This document shows positions 1-11,573 of a stretch of 64,000 nt of DNA, in pieces. Origin of the DNA: Marvania coccoides (lineage: Eukaryota > Chlorophyta > Trebouxiophyceae > Chlorellales > Chlorellaceae); NCBI GenBank assembly GCA_963854735.1, contig OY978101.1:372001-436000 (forward strand). The letters are read 5' to 3'. The translations under genes were made by a program, and so were the position numbers. How positions within the stretch are numbered: the first letter of the stretch is position 1; each line of letters starts with the position of its first letter. A model generated the notes under the pieces. The model saw only the letters and a list, made by a program, of their open reading frames with translations, was not told the origin of the DNA and made no database searches.

Positions 1-1225
1 ACCGCATCTTGCAGGAATCGAAGGGACAAACGAAACCAGGGGCCGACCATTTGAGGCAGTACGCCCCTGTACGACTCGTCAGCCCCACCTGCACGTCAGG
101 CGGCGGCTGCGCCCTGGGTTCTGCTGCTTCCGTCATATCGATCTGTTCGCTGGTAGTGTTATCCTCTGGACTTGCTCGTCTGCTAGAGGAGCTGGAGGAG
201 GGTTCCACGGTTAGGGTGTACCGTAGCACCGGTGGGCTCACGGAGGGGGGCCCCAGCCTGTCCACCACGCTGAACGTCGGCAGCACAGCATTGGCAGCTG
301 GCTGCTGCGAATGCTGCTCTTGATCGACGTGCACTTGAATTTCACCGATGCGCAGCCCCACCGCGCCACTTTGTGAGGTTCCTAGACCCTGGGACATGCC
401 GTCTGAGGGGTACAGCGTGCTGTAAAATACCCGATCGCCTGGCTCGAGAAAATAAAAAACGCTGTCACTGCGGACGGCGCACGTGAGGGAGCGCGCGTCA
501 GGGGAGGCGGCGTTGACCGCGCGGTGCCGCGCCGTCAGCATGAAGCTGGTCAACTGCGACAGCGGGCTGCTGCCTGCACAATAATAATTATAGAAAAATA
601 CAGTGAAAAATTGACGCGATTATTTTCTAATTTAGTGCTAATAAACAGTTCGACATCGTACATGTGTCCATGATGAAGACGACGGTATCCTTGGGCAGCC
701 CGCCTGCGGGCAGCGAAATGGGCAGCGACACAGTTGTAGGCTCTCCCGGCCGATGAGACGATGCCTCGGCCGTTTCTACGGGCAGCGCCGCGATTTTCGC
801 CACCAGCGGCACCATTTCCGGCACCCCGCCGTCCAGGTCGCTCATCTGCGCGCATAGGGCCACTATTACGTTGATAGAGGCCTTGAAATTGGGGTTGTAA
901 GGGGTGTCACTGGCGGTTGAAGCGTTTGCACTGATCACAGAGAGGTTAAGAGTCACGACGTGGGTGGCGGGAGGGTCGGGCTTGTTGGAGGAGGCGGTGG
1001 CGCTGTAGCTGAGGTTGCGACGGAGGAAGCAAGGTTTCTGAAGTTGAAAGGAAAGGAGAAAAAACAAGCTGTTGGCTGGGAGGCGGTGAGTGAAGGAGAA
1101 AAATGAAAAAGAGGGGCAAAGATGGACAATGGGGTGCTCACGTCGGCAAGGAGGATGGTGTTAAGCTCCTCAATGGCCAGAAAAGGCGTGAACGCCAATG
1201 CCATGGCCTCGTCTTCAGCTGACAT
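1..1225 (-). CDS. Unrecognised protein, 5' part (runs off left edge)
   Basis: Three exons fit on the minus strand: 1225-1142, 1037-662 and 573 to beyond position 1. The introns have GT-AG borders (GAC|GTGAGC...TTCAG and CAT|GTACGA...GTGCAG) and the reading frame is open across them. The protein starts MSAEDEAMALAFTPFLAI and includes a stretch ending VVFIMDTCSSPLSQL in the second and third exons. About 340 residues are visible, with no transmembrane segment, signal peptide or domain that I recognise. An in-frame ATG 21 bases upstream (1246) is an alternative start; I chose 1225 because it begins a less lysine- and phenylalanine-rich N terminus. The consistent phase and GC-rich exons make a real gene likely, but the function is unknown. 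Confidence 0.6.
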
Positions 1226-3224
1226 CTTGAACTGTTTGAAAAGCAAGCAAGTTGCCCTTGCACGGGCGTCACAATCGATTCATAAAACTTATTTTCATTT
1301 AAATTTTAGGCAATTTTATCATGTAGCTCTCCAAACAATGTATTAAAAAAAAGGTGAACTTGAGAAACAAAGAGCTGCACGAGCTTGTTGTAAGAATGTG
1401 CGTTTGAATGGTTATCATGTAAATGGTACAATTTTTCTGCAGAGATTGTTAGACACAATTTTTTAAGACACAGCTGATCAGCTCATGAGGGTGTTTATTT
1501 TGCGATTTTTGACTTGGTTCTGACATTTTTCGGCATTTTGAATCGGTTTGTGAATACATTCAAATGAAAAAATTAGAGCTTCGAACCCATTAAAGCGAGC
1601 CCACTATCCGAAAGACCCGAAATGTTTCCATCCTGGAAAAATATATATTTTTTTATAAAAAATGATGTGGTTTTTTTTCCTGTCCCTTGCGATATGGTTC
1701 GCATATCTGCAGCAGAAACATGCACATGTTGCATCCTGCTGGTTTGCGGGTCCAATACTGGATGCGGTGCGACATTGCGGTATTTCGGGGCGGGGGGGTC
1801 ATGTCAGATCACTTGAACAAAACCCACACCGCTTTTTATTCTATTGTTTAAATAAGATTTAATCAATGTCTTCAGTTGTTTACTTTTTATTATCTTTGCA
1901 GAGCGGAAGGCGTAGATATGGAGGTTCCTGCCCCTCTGTAAGCAATTCCTCTCAACATGGCAGGAGGCTTTGTCATCCCAACAGTACAGGCACCAACGCT
2001 CACCAATGCTGCTGTCCGGCGCAGCCCGTTGACCCTGATGATAGCCCTCAAACACCCCATTGTTCTCAACAGCAGGTTTGAGGAGGCTGTGAGCGTTTAA
2101 CACGCGAAAGGCGGGATGTTTCACGACGACGAGTCGATGGAGGCGGCTTCTAGCGCGCCATGCCAGCACCTTGAGTTTCAAGCGAAGTTGGCATACAGCG
2201 CGCTGACGGGGCGCTATCACGGTGAGCTCAACGTCGCGTTTGGCGGCGACAGGGTGCAGAGCGCCGGAGGAAAGCGTCAAGGAGAGCCGCTAACGCTTGC
2301 TGGGATCAAGATACTGGGATGGAGGGTGAGCGTTGAAGGCCACGCGCTCATGGTTGAACCGAGGCTGCACCAGACGTTAGCCGCCACTCAGGCGAGTTTT
2401 AGAATGCAAAGATTTTATTTTCTTCCTAGAGAGGAATGTTGGGAATTTTCGCTGATTTATATATCTTGACAATGCAGTGCGGGCGACATTTGTTGTTAGA
2501 GATACCAGGAGGGCAGCCTCTGGCGTGTGGAGCGGGCTTGCGCTTTGCTTGGGAGCCCTGGCGCTCGCACGCATGTTACAGCGGTGGATTTTTGAACGAA
2601 TAAAAGAACGGAAAAATGAATTGGTGACATAAAAATGAACATTCACCATATGTTTGCACTGCCATGGCGCGTGCTTGAGGGGTAATGTCTGTAGTATATT
2701 TGTTGTATGGCGCCGAAAATGAAACTAATTTTTGCATGCATGAAGGGCAAAGATATGAAGAAGCGTGCCTCGACTTTAATAATATAAATGACGTCTTATT
2801 AATGCAAATTTCGATGAAGGGATGCGCCGAAAGAACTGGGCAAGGACGGCATCGAGGGCCGGCAGTTGCTAGCCAGTTGAGGAGTTGCTGCCACGTGGGG
2901 CCCTCTCCTGGTTGTTCTATGCGGGTTTATCAAAATTGGCGATCGAGAGACGTCGGCTTTGCTTGTGGAGCTGTCCGCATTAAACAGTTGACGCATTAAA
3001 CAGTAGAGATGCGCGCTCATTTTAAGCTGTGAGCTCCGGCTTTTGACTTTTGCCCAAAAATACGCCTGTGCATTAATTTAATACAGCAGCATAGCAAAAA
3101 TCGTGTTGGAAGAGTGGGTATTGAAGATTTTGATGATACACTTCCGAAAAACCATCATCAAATTAACTTCTTGCCCTTGACCCAGTTTACTCAGTTATTG
3201 CCATTTGTACATATTTTGTGAATA
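1226..3224. other. Spacer with unresolved exon-like islands
   Basis: Positions 1250-1660 and 2640-3220 are AT-rich with no convincing coding. GC-rich islands at about 1890-2400 and 2479-2635 look exonic. On the plus strand one frame runs from an ATG at 1957 to TAA at 2098-2100 and then continues open in the same frame to about 2469. A later segment (2479-2635) could encode a short hydrophobic stretch (LALCLGALALARML) followed by a basic C terminus. A possible GC donor (CAG|GCGAGT near 2391) precedes it. A 158-aa minus-strand frame (2280-1804) covers part of the same DNA. I could not build one consistent gene, so this may be a pseudogene or a gene with exons I missed. Confidence 0.3.
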
Positions 3225-4563
3225 ATGAGGGGGGTATTGAGCGTGGTTGCGCTCGCTTTTATCGTATGTGGGGTGCAAGGTAAAAATCAAGATGCGAGGA
3301 AACGATATTTACTTTTCATTTAAGGCCGCAATACGCCATGTTCACCGCCTTCGTATCCCCAATACAATGGTTGCTGCAGGATTCATCCCCACAACGGGGT
3401 ACAAGTGTTCATCGGTCAACTGCAAAACGCCCGCCTGCCGGTGTGCCTCTGGCAACTCCCCACTCCCTAAAGACCAAATGCCGCAGTTCGTTTTGATCAG
3501 CTGCGATGACACAGTAAGTCGCCACCGCCATTCACCCCACACACATCAATCACTTTCTTATTTTTTCCTGCTGATTCCCTCAGCTTTGCTTTACCCTCAT
3601 CGTTTTCCCCGTCGCCTCACGAAAGTTCCTAATTGAAAACTCAGGTGGACCAACGGGTGGCCTCTCTGATGGCGAGAATAGTGCGCGTGCGAAACAACAC
3701 CAATGGATGCAGAATTCCGGCCACCTGGTTCACGCTGTCCGCTGGCACCAACTGTGGCGTCGTGCGCAGCAGGTATGCGCTGGGCGACGAATTTGCCGCC
3801 CACACTCTGACGCACCCCGAACTCAATTCCAAGACGCCCAGAGCCACGGTCGTGCGGGAAATCGTGGGCAGCCGCACATTCTTGACGCAGACGTGCAGAC
3901 TGCCGAAGCTGGCGGTGCGGGGGTACCGCAGCCCGTACCTCGTAGACGCCCCCAAAGTCCGGGAGGTAAGCAAGAAAGGAATAAAATGAACAAATTCTGT
4001 TTATCTCTTCCTGGAAAATGTATATGTGTGCTTATTTTGAATACTGTTTGATAGATTTTTTTTTGCCTTCCGCGCAGGTGCTGAAAACTTACGGGTTCCT
4101 GTACGATTCGTCCATGGAGTTCTCTCGAGAGAGCATGTCCGCTCGGCCCTACCCTTTCACCATGGACCGCGGCATCCCAGACCGCTCCTGCGGGTCTTGC
4201 CTGGCTTCGGAGTCGTACCCCGGGATGTGGCAAGTCCCGGTGTACAACATGAAGTACGGGGGATATGATTACGCTATGGACCCCGGGATGAAAACCGACT
4301 GGGAACTCAGCCCCGAGATCCCGGTGGGCGCATTTATGAAGTCGATTTTTGATGCAGCATACAACGGGAACAGGGCGCCGGTGCCGCTGGCAGTGCACGT
4401 GTACTGGATGAGTCCTGCGCGGATCGGGGGGGCGCAGAACTTTATCAAGTACGCGTTGACGAAGCCGGACACCTATTTCGTGACTTACCGGCAGCTGGTT
4501 GATTGGATGAAGGCGCCGGTGCCGAAAAGCAGGATGGCAGCTTGGCTCAAAGCCAGGTGCTGA
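3225..4563 (+). CDS. Secreted CE4 polysaccharide (chitin-type) deacetylase
   Basis: Exons 3225-3279, 3380-3513, 3645-3965 and 4078-4563 join in phase into 331 residues. Residues 1-19 are a signal peptide (MRGVLSVVALAFIVCGVQG), so the enzyme should enter the secretory path and act on extracellular or wall glycans. The body resembles the NodB-type deacetylases of the insect chitin deacetylase group: a Cys-rich lead (YKCSSVNCKTPACRC), motif 1 as SCDDTV (about 59-64), motif 2 as HTLTHP (116-121) with the two metal-binding histidines, and motif 3 as RSPY (158-161). The family removes N-acetyl groups from chitin or related polymers with a divalent metal. The substrate here is unknown. Motif 1 has SCDD where the family usually has TFDD. 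Two AATAAA-like signals follow the stop. Confidence 0.85.
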
Positions 4564-5083
4564 ATCAACATGACCTTTGACGAATAAATTTATTCCTATA
4601 ATAAAATTGCATTTGCATTTTTTCCAGTTGTTATTCTTTGTTGTTTATCTTTGTTATTTATCCCCCTCCCCAAAAAAAAATCAAGACTGAAAAATTGTCA
4701 AGAAGAACGTCCATATTTTAACATCGTAAAACACTGATTAGATACGAGATTTAAATATGTTTCCGTTGCAAAGGAGAAAAGGTGGGTGCTGAATTTTATT
4801 CAGGTTTCTTACACTATCGCCAAAATAATTCAGAGGCAAGGGAAAATTGAATGGGGTGGATAAGTGCATATGATGGAGCAGTCAAATCATCTAGCCCAGG
4901 CAATAGGGAATTTAATCTAAATTTGAATGGCAATAAGAAAGTCAACAACCAAGACAACGAAAATGACAAATGGGCTTGCTATTTTAGCTTCAACGCGGTA
5001 TTAAAAATTAATTAATGTCCAAGGTGCAAGCGCACCTCATCGCTCCCCCTGTTAGGACTGCTGCTTGTCAATAAATTTGCAAA
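4564..5083. other. AT-rich intergenic spacer
   Basis: This stretch holds the 3' end of the deacetylase transcript (AATAAA-like words near 4583 and 4600) and the upstream region of the next gene. I see no coding signal, RNA gene or repeat in it. Confidence 0.6.
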
Positions 5084-6817
5084 ATGTTGTTCGGGGCTTT
5101 CCGCACCTTGCGCCGCTTTGGCCAGGCTCTGCAGACGTCTAAACCATCCGATGACAATGCAGGGACTCCACAGCTCTCCTTGTCCTTCACAGGGAGGCAG
5201 CGCAGCTCTCGCCTGGGAGCTAGAAATCCCATTCGCGGCTTCTTGCCTGGGGCGCAGGACGTCGAAGGAGAGGTGGAGGCATGTCCTAAAAATATGCAAT
5301 GCTTTGATTAATATTGACAGCCAACAAAATAAATGTTTAACGCTCCGCACGCTTCTTTTTTAATGCAGACCGAGCTCTCCAGCGACTTTGAGGAGGACGC
5401 CTCAACAGGAGAAAAAGACGACAACTTTGGCTCCTTAAAATTGCGCAACAGCCACCCTGTGCACCTGGGCTACAGCGCACGCCGCTCCTTGGCCTCCGCC
5501 CACCAGCAGCTTTCAGACGAACTTGACGACACCATCACCGCGAGCCCTCCTGATGACGCCCTGGCCCTCACCAGCGACGAGGAGTACAGCTGGGATGGTG
5601 ACGCTGCCCCCATGCTGGATGCCACCGACCTTATCTCCATCAGTACAGACATTGCAGTCATTGCAGCGCTCACGTGCGTGCAGCAGGAAGGGTCTTTCCC
5701 CGTCGAAACAGGCCACTACCGCCGCTCTATGGAGTGGACCTTAGCAGGTGATGCTTTGCGGAATGAACATTAGAGGCCCACCTTCAGAATTTTAGCGCCC
5801 TTCTTCAGTCAGCACCCATGAATAATTATTCGACGCTGAAAAAATAGTGTTAATGACTAATACGTTTTTTATATTTAATTTAAATCCAATTCCCCATTTT
5901 CAGGCGTTCTTGCCCTCGCCCGGCGAGCAGAACTGGACGCTTCTGAGCTCACTCCTGAGGCGTTCCTCACCCTCCTCTGGATCCTCCACCTCTTCGACAC
6001 TCAGTACTACTCCAGCCTCTCTGACATCCTCTCCCGCTTCACCAGGTATTCGAAAAGCGGTTTCGCCACAGCCTGCACACCAGGGCCACTAGCAGTTTTT
6101 CCTCACCAAATAAAAACCTTCCGTAAACCCTTTATCTGAAGCAGGCTTCACCCCAGCCCAGCCAGCGTTGCTGCGGCCCTCAGGCACGCCATGCTGACCC
6201 ACCAGTCGGAGCTCCTGCAGCGCTGCGACTGGCGCGTGAAGCTGGACGTCATCGAAGACCTTTCCCCTGCTCTTCGAGACCTCCAGACTGACCCGGCATT
6301 CCAAAGATCCCTGGACCACGTGCGCAATGAGGCCCAGCGGGTGGAACCCCAAAAGCCGTTCATCTCCTTCCCCTACGCTTACGCCCACCGCCCTGCTGAT
6401 GAACAGCCACACAGCTCCAATTATTACCACCAAGACCTCAACGGCGTCCCTCGTTCATCGTTTTCCACCCCGCTGTGCGAGGCCAACGGACGGCAGCTGC
6501 TTGGTGGGGACTACATTTTCCGGCGCCAAGCCAGCCGGGCGCAGCTGCCAGAGCCAGAAGAAGACGTTGGCGTGACGCTCCAGCAGACAAAAGCAAGAGT
6601 TCAAATGCAATCTTTGGGGAAAAAGAGGCGTTTGGCCGCTCTGAACGAATACTCCTTCGTTTCGAATGGCGACGAGCTGGCAACGAAGAAACAGCAGGCA
6701 GGGGCCCTGTTTGCTCCTTCTGCAGCGCCCTGTGCCGCTGGGGGAGGTTTCATGGGCTTCGCCCGGCCTCATTTGGCGTCCCTGAGGAAATACGGCCAGC
6801 AGCGCCGCTGGCTTTAA
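5084..6817 (+). CDS. Unrecognised 460-residue protein
   Basis: Exons 5084-5272, 5369-5747, 5904-6045 and 6145-6817 join in phase with GT-AG introns to give 460 residues. The first 60 residues are basic and arginine-rich (MLFGAFRTLRRFGQALQT...), like an organelle-targeting leader or a disordered head. An acidic, serine-rich region follows (SSDFEEDAS, TSDEEYSWDGD). A helical middle part then contains LTPEAFLTLLWILHLFDTQ and YYSSLSDILSRF. The C-terminal 200 residues are charged, with a basic KKRR patch. There is no signal peptide or transmembrane span and no catalytic motif that I recognise. Exon phase, composition and length all support a real gene, but I cannot name its family. Confidence 0.7.
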
Positions 6818-7028
6818 TTTAGCCGGCCAATCTAAAAATAATTCCAATACCTTATTTGAAATGTATTTAATTAATATTACAAAAGCACATCAAACAATAG
6901 ATGCCACGTACACTAAATTACAGTTTAGGAAAATTTCGCCACACACTTTGCATGAAATGAAACAAGAAAATGACACCACCCACCTCGCTCATAAACTCGC
7001 AAAATAAATTCTGCATCGTTATTTGATT

Positions 7029-9251
7029 TTACAGCTTGCTGCCGGGGGTGGTCGCTCCCACCCCAGCCAGCCCCGGGATGGACCCTCCCTTTGTGCTCTC
7101 CTTCCACGACGCTGTCACAGTTTTTGCGCGCGTGAAAAAATCAACGCCCGCCCTGCCGTACATGTGAAGGTCCCCGCTGAACGACCCACGCCACCCGGTG
7201 AAAGAAAACGCGCCGGAAGAGGCTGCGGGGACAGGAATAGGGATGTTGATGCCTACCATGCCCACATCCACTTCATGTTGGAATTTGCGGGCCGCTGCGC
7301 CCGAGGCGGTGAACAGCGCGGTGCCGTTGCCGTGGGGGTTGGCGTTGATGAGGGCGATGGCGTCTTCCAGGGTGGCCACCTCCAGGCACACCAAAACGGG
7401 GCCAAAAATCTCTGCGAAACATGAAAACGCAAAAGTGCATAAATTAAAATTAAGGCGCTGAGAGTTTGAGAAAAATATGACAAGGTGAGAAAGTGCAGAT
7501 AACGCAATTTGAAAAATGATTGGTCGAACGAAAACACGGGGTGGCTTATAATTAATTTTGCCAAGGTTTTCTTTCTTTGCAGTTTCTTTCTTTCTCCCTA
7601 CCCTCTTTGTAGCACTCCATGTCTGGCGTCACTCCCGTCAGCAGTGTGGGCCCCACAAAGTTCCCCAGCGGGTACCCCGGCACCTCCACCCCCCTGCCGT
7701 CCAAAACTGCAGCTGCCCCCGCGTCCACGCCACTCTGCACCAGCCTCTCAATGCGAGCCAGCGCCTGCTTGGAGATGACGGGGCCCACGTCTGCTCCAGG
7801 CTCCCACCCTGCAGTTACCTGAACATATAAAATATATCACCAAGTACGGAAATTTTAAATCAATATTGAATTCATCGGGAAATAAGTTGAAGTGGGCACT
7901 AGAGGGCGCATGAAAAGTAAAAATACAATGGAAGCATGCTAATGCATAAATAACGGAGTTTTGAAACAGAAGAAAGAACTGCGCTGTCTTCAGCCTTTAC
8001 CTTGAGCCCCTTGCCCTTCTCAGCTAAAGCCCCGATGAACCGCTCGGCCGTGCCAGTCCCCACAAACACCGCCGCAGAAATGGCCATGCAGCGCTGTCCC
8101 GCGGCGCCAAACGCCGCGCCCGCCAGCGCTGACGTCACCGCATCCACGTCAGCATCCGGCAGCACCACCGCATGGTTTTTTGCGCCCATGTTGGCTTGGA
8201 CGCGCTTTCCAGCGGCGCATCCGCGGGCGTAAACGTGCTGCCCTGCAGCGTCCGACCCCACAAATGAAATAGACTTGATGTCGGGGTGGTCCAGCATAGC
8301 GTTCACCACGTCGTGGGTGCCATGTACGATGTTCAGCACCCCGGGTGGGAGGCCCGCTTCGGCGGCCAGTTGCGCGAGGAGCATGGCTGCTCCCGGGTCT
8401 TTTTCGGAGGGTTTGAGCACCATGGTGTTGCCGGTGACCGTGGCCATGGGAAACATCCACAGCGGGATCATAGCTGGGAAGTTAAAGGGGCAGATGCCTG
8501 CGGTGACCCCGAGAGGCTGTTTCAGGCTGTAGGTGTCGATTCCGGTGGCCACGTTCTCCATGATGTCGCCCGCCATGAAGGGGGCTACCCCGCAGGCAAA
8601 TTCGACCACCTCTGCAGCCCATCAAAGGTGAAAAAAATGAGATACTAAAATTAATTAAAATTTCCCACGGCAGAATTCCGACTTTTATTGGCGAAATAGA
8701 CACAGAGTAAATGCGTGTAGTAAACTCGCCCAGACCCCTGAACACGTCGCCCTTGGCGTCTGCCAGAGTCTTTCCCTGCTCCACCGTGATGCTGTGTGCC
8801 AGCGCGTCGGTGTGACTGCGAATGAGCTCCTGCAGCTTGAACATCACGCGGGCGCGCTGCGGCACGGGCGTGTCGCGCCACTTGGGGAAAGCCTCTTTGG
8901 CTGCGGCCACAGCGGCGTTGAACTCGCCGGAGGTGCACACTGGAAGGCGAGAAACGACCTCCTGAGTAGCCGGATTAATGACGTCCACCCACTCCTTGGT
9001 TTGAGATTCCACGGGGGCGTTGTTCAGAAAGAGCTTGACGGTAGGCTGCAGGCCAGGAGAGAAGGAGCTAAGTCAGATCATAAGTGAGATCATTGAGGGA
9101 GAGTTGTCGCGCAGTTGGGCCAATTTGCGGGGCGCAACGACTGTACACACACCGCAGATGATGATGCGGCAGCATTAGTGGTGCCAAACTCGCGGATAGA
9201 GGCGAGAGAGGTCGCTAAACCTCGTCCGAAGCCCATTCTCCGCAGCGCCAT
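7029..9251 (-). CDS. Mitochondrial methylmalonate-semialdehyde dehydrogenase (ALDH6 family)
   Basis: Exons 9251-9153, 9045-8730, 8611-8001, 7818-7602 and 7411-7029 give 541 residues, a normal length for the family. The first 33 residues are Arg/Ser/Ala-rich and fit a mitochondrial presequence; an in-frame ATG at 9293 is an alternative start. ALDH6 hallmarks follow: [47 protein letters not shown], the catalytic cysteine in GAAGQRCMA (about 313), and EIFGPVL. The enzyme oxidises malonate and methylmalonate semialdehydes to acetyl- and propionyl-CoA with NAD and CoA, late in valine and pyrimidine breakdown. The second intron is GC-AG (GG|GCGAGT): only that donor keeps FRGL-E-VVE in frame. The gene diverges from the epsin gene 250 bp away. 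Confidence 0.93.
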
Positions 9252-9502
9252 GGTTGTCGGAGTTCTGCTGCCCCTGAGATGAAAACTTTTCATAAACGTG
9301 TTGGCGAAACTTTATTACAGCTGGAATACGACGAGAAAAACTCATTGATGAGAGAATTTTTCTCTCCAGCGGAATTTCAAACGCCGTTTGCCTCGCATCC
9401 TATTTTAATATTATTATTATTATATCTCTTGGCCAGATACGCCTCGATCGTCCGAATAGGGAACATTACCTGTATTATCACTTCATAATCTCGATTGTCA
9501 CC
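9252..9502. promoter_or_regulatory. Divergent promoter region, MMSDH / epsin-like
   Basis: Two start codons face away from each other across 251 bases. The segment is AT-rich compared with both first exons. No TATA box or named operator could be assigned by eye, so the role is inferred from the layout. Confidence 0.45.
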
Positions 9503-11398
9503 ATGAGCGGCGAAGGGGCGCTTGACAAGCTCAAGAAGGTGGACTGGAGGGGCATTTACAAGTCAGCCTCCAACAAAGTGAAGCAATACGCTCTGAACTT
9601 GTCGCCTCTTGAATGTCAAGTGGAGGATGCCACCAACAAGGAGACCTGGGGGCCCCACGGCTCCGTGATGGCTGGTAAGCGACGAAAATACCGTATTCAG
9701 CGCGCCTGATGCCCCACCCACCCAATTTTGCTTAGTCTCAGGCATATATCTCAACCCCCCCCCCCCCCCCGCCCCCGCCCCCGCCGCCCCCCCTTTTTTG
9801 CAGACATTGCTGAGGCTTGCTTCGATCCGGAGGGCTACCGCCAGGTGCTGGGCGTCATCGCTCGTCGCCTGCAAGAGACGGTACGCCGTTTCCCCTTCTG
9901 CTGCTCATGTTATTAATGGGGGGAATTATATAATTCAGTGGCACATTGCAGAAAAATCCTGTTTCTCAACCTTAACTACATCATTTTTGCCCAAATTTTC
10001 GCGATCGTGTAGGGCGAGAACTGGCGCATGTGTTATAAGGCGCTGCTGCTGCTGGAGTTCCTCATCAAGCACGGTCCCATCAAGATCGTGGACGACGTTG
10101 AGTCTTCAGCTTCGGTCCTCGAAAAGCTGCAGCGGTTCGAGTACAAGGACCCCAACGGGCGGGACCACGGGCAGAACGTGCGGCACCGCGCGCAGGAGAT
10201 ATCAGCGCTCGTCGGCGATCCCAATCGCGTGCGGGAAGAGCGGGAAAAAGCAAAGCAAAATAAAGCAAAATATACGGGGGTGTCGGCCAGCGAAATGCGC
10301 ATGGGAGGGTTTGGAAACGAAGGTGGGAGCAGTAGCTTCGGCGGTGGCGGCAGCAGGCGCTTTGATCCCGCATCTTTAGCTCGCCCGGCTGCTGGAGGGC
10401 CGACATCTACGGGGGGCGCCAGATCTTCCCCTTCCGGCCATTTCAGCGCTTCTAGGGACACATATAGCGGCCATGGGGGAGGAGGGAGTAGAGGGGGGGG
10501 CCTGGGGTCTGCCACCTGGCGCGGAGCAAGCGGCAGCGGCAGCGACTATGCAGCGGCGGGTGCTAGAATTTCTTCGCCTCCCACTTCCCCTGGCAGAGGA
10601 TCGTTGGGTGGCGGGGTCGGGGGCAGCTCCGCGAGTCGGCCTGACCCTGTGGACGCCACGCGGGCTCGCATTGAGAAGCTGAGGCTTGAGCAGGCGGCCG
10701 GCGGCGGCCCTGCCTCTCCCGAAAACGGCGTGCCGGCTAAAAAGAAGCTCACGGACGTGCGGGTCAACCCCAAGATTGCGGCATCGCTGGGGCTGAAGCC
10801 GGTGGTCGCTGCTCCTCCGTCTTCTTCTGCAGCACGCTCCGGCACTGGCTCCGCCGCTGGGGCTGCTGCGCCGGAGGTCGACCTGCTGGGCGGCCTGGAT
10901 TCTCCGCAGACCCAGCCCCCGCCAGCCCCCGCAGCAGCAGCAGCCTCTGGCGGCTGGGCGGCATTTGGAGAGCCGGCTGCCGCTCCGGCGGCTGCCGCTG
11001 TGGACCTTCTGGGGGGCCTGGGAGCTACCCTGGCTCCCGCGCCTGCTGCCGGTGTTTCGGGTGGTTTCAGCCCTTCTTGGCCATCTTCTCCCGGCGCAGC
11101 TTCAAAACCAGCGGCTCCGAAGTCTCCGGCAGCGGCAGCAAGCTTTTTATCCAAGGAGGCGCTGCCTGTGGACATGTTTGCGGAGCTGACTGGGCTGGAG
11201 CACAAGCCGCAGCCTATGGGCCACGCCTCTGGGCTGAGAAAGCCGGCATCTCCGCTGGCAGCGATAGGCCCCCCTCAGCAGCTCATTCCCTCTGGCCCCA
11301 TGGGCGGCTTTGCTGATTTCACGCAGGCGCCAGCGGTGGCTACAGGTGCGGCTCCTCCTCCCGCCGGCAAAGACCCCTTTGCCGACCTGTTGGGTTAA
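9503..11398 (+). CDS. Epsin-like ENTH-domain clathrin adaptor
   Basis: Exons 9503-9674, 9804-9880 and 10013-11398 join in phase into 544 residues. An ENTH domain occupies about residues 15-150 (VEDATNKETWGPHG, then YKALLLLEFLIKHG and NVRHRAQEISALV). ENTH domains bind phosphoinositides and bend membranes at clathrin-coated sites. The remaining roughly 390 residues are Gly/Ser/Ala/Pro-rich and probably disordered. They carry adaptor motifs: VDLLGGL twice (clathrin-box-like), and a C-terminal DPFADLLG whose DPF can bind the AP-2 appendage. I see no clear ubiquitin-interacting motif or NPF, which separates it from animal epsins and is closer to plant epsin-like proteins. Intron 1 contains a long poly-C run near 9755-9790, a likely sequencing weak spot. 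Confidence 0.92.
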
Positions 11399-11573
11399 AG
11401 AAATCACCACTAGAGCACTCTTCTTTTTGAACGTAGTTTTGTTTTCAGAGGATACGAGTCGGTGGCATGAATTGTGTTTTGTTTACTACTGGACTAAAAG
11501 GAAGCTTCTATCAATTCGATTTTATTGAATTGGCATGTAATTAGGTTCTCTCAGCATTTCTAGTCATTATTGT

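Noticed and set aside
1804..2280. 158-residue minus-strand frame
   Set aside because: Ends in AT-rich, Lys/Ile-rich sequence and has no family resemblance; the plus strand fits equally well, so neither is called as a gene.
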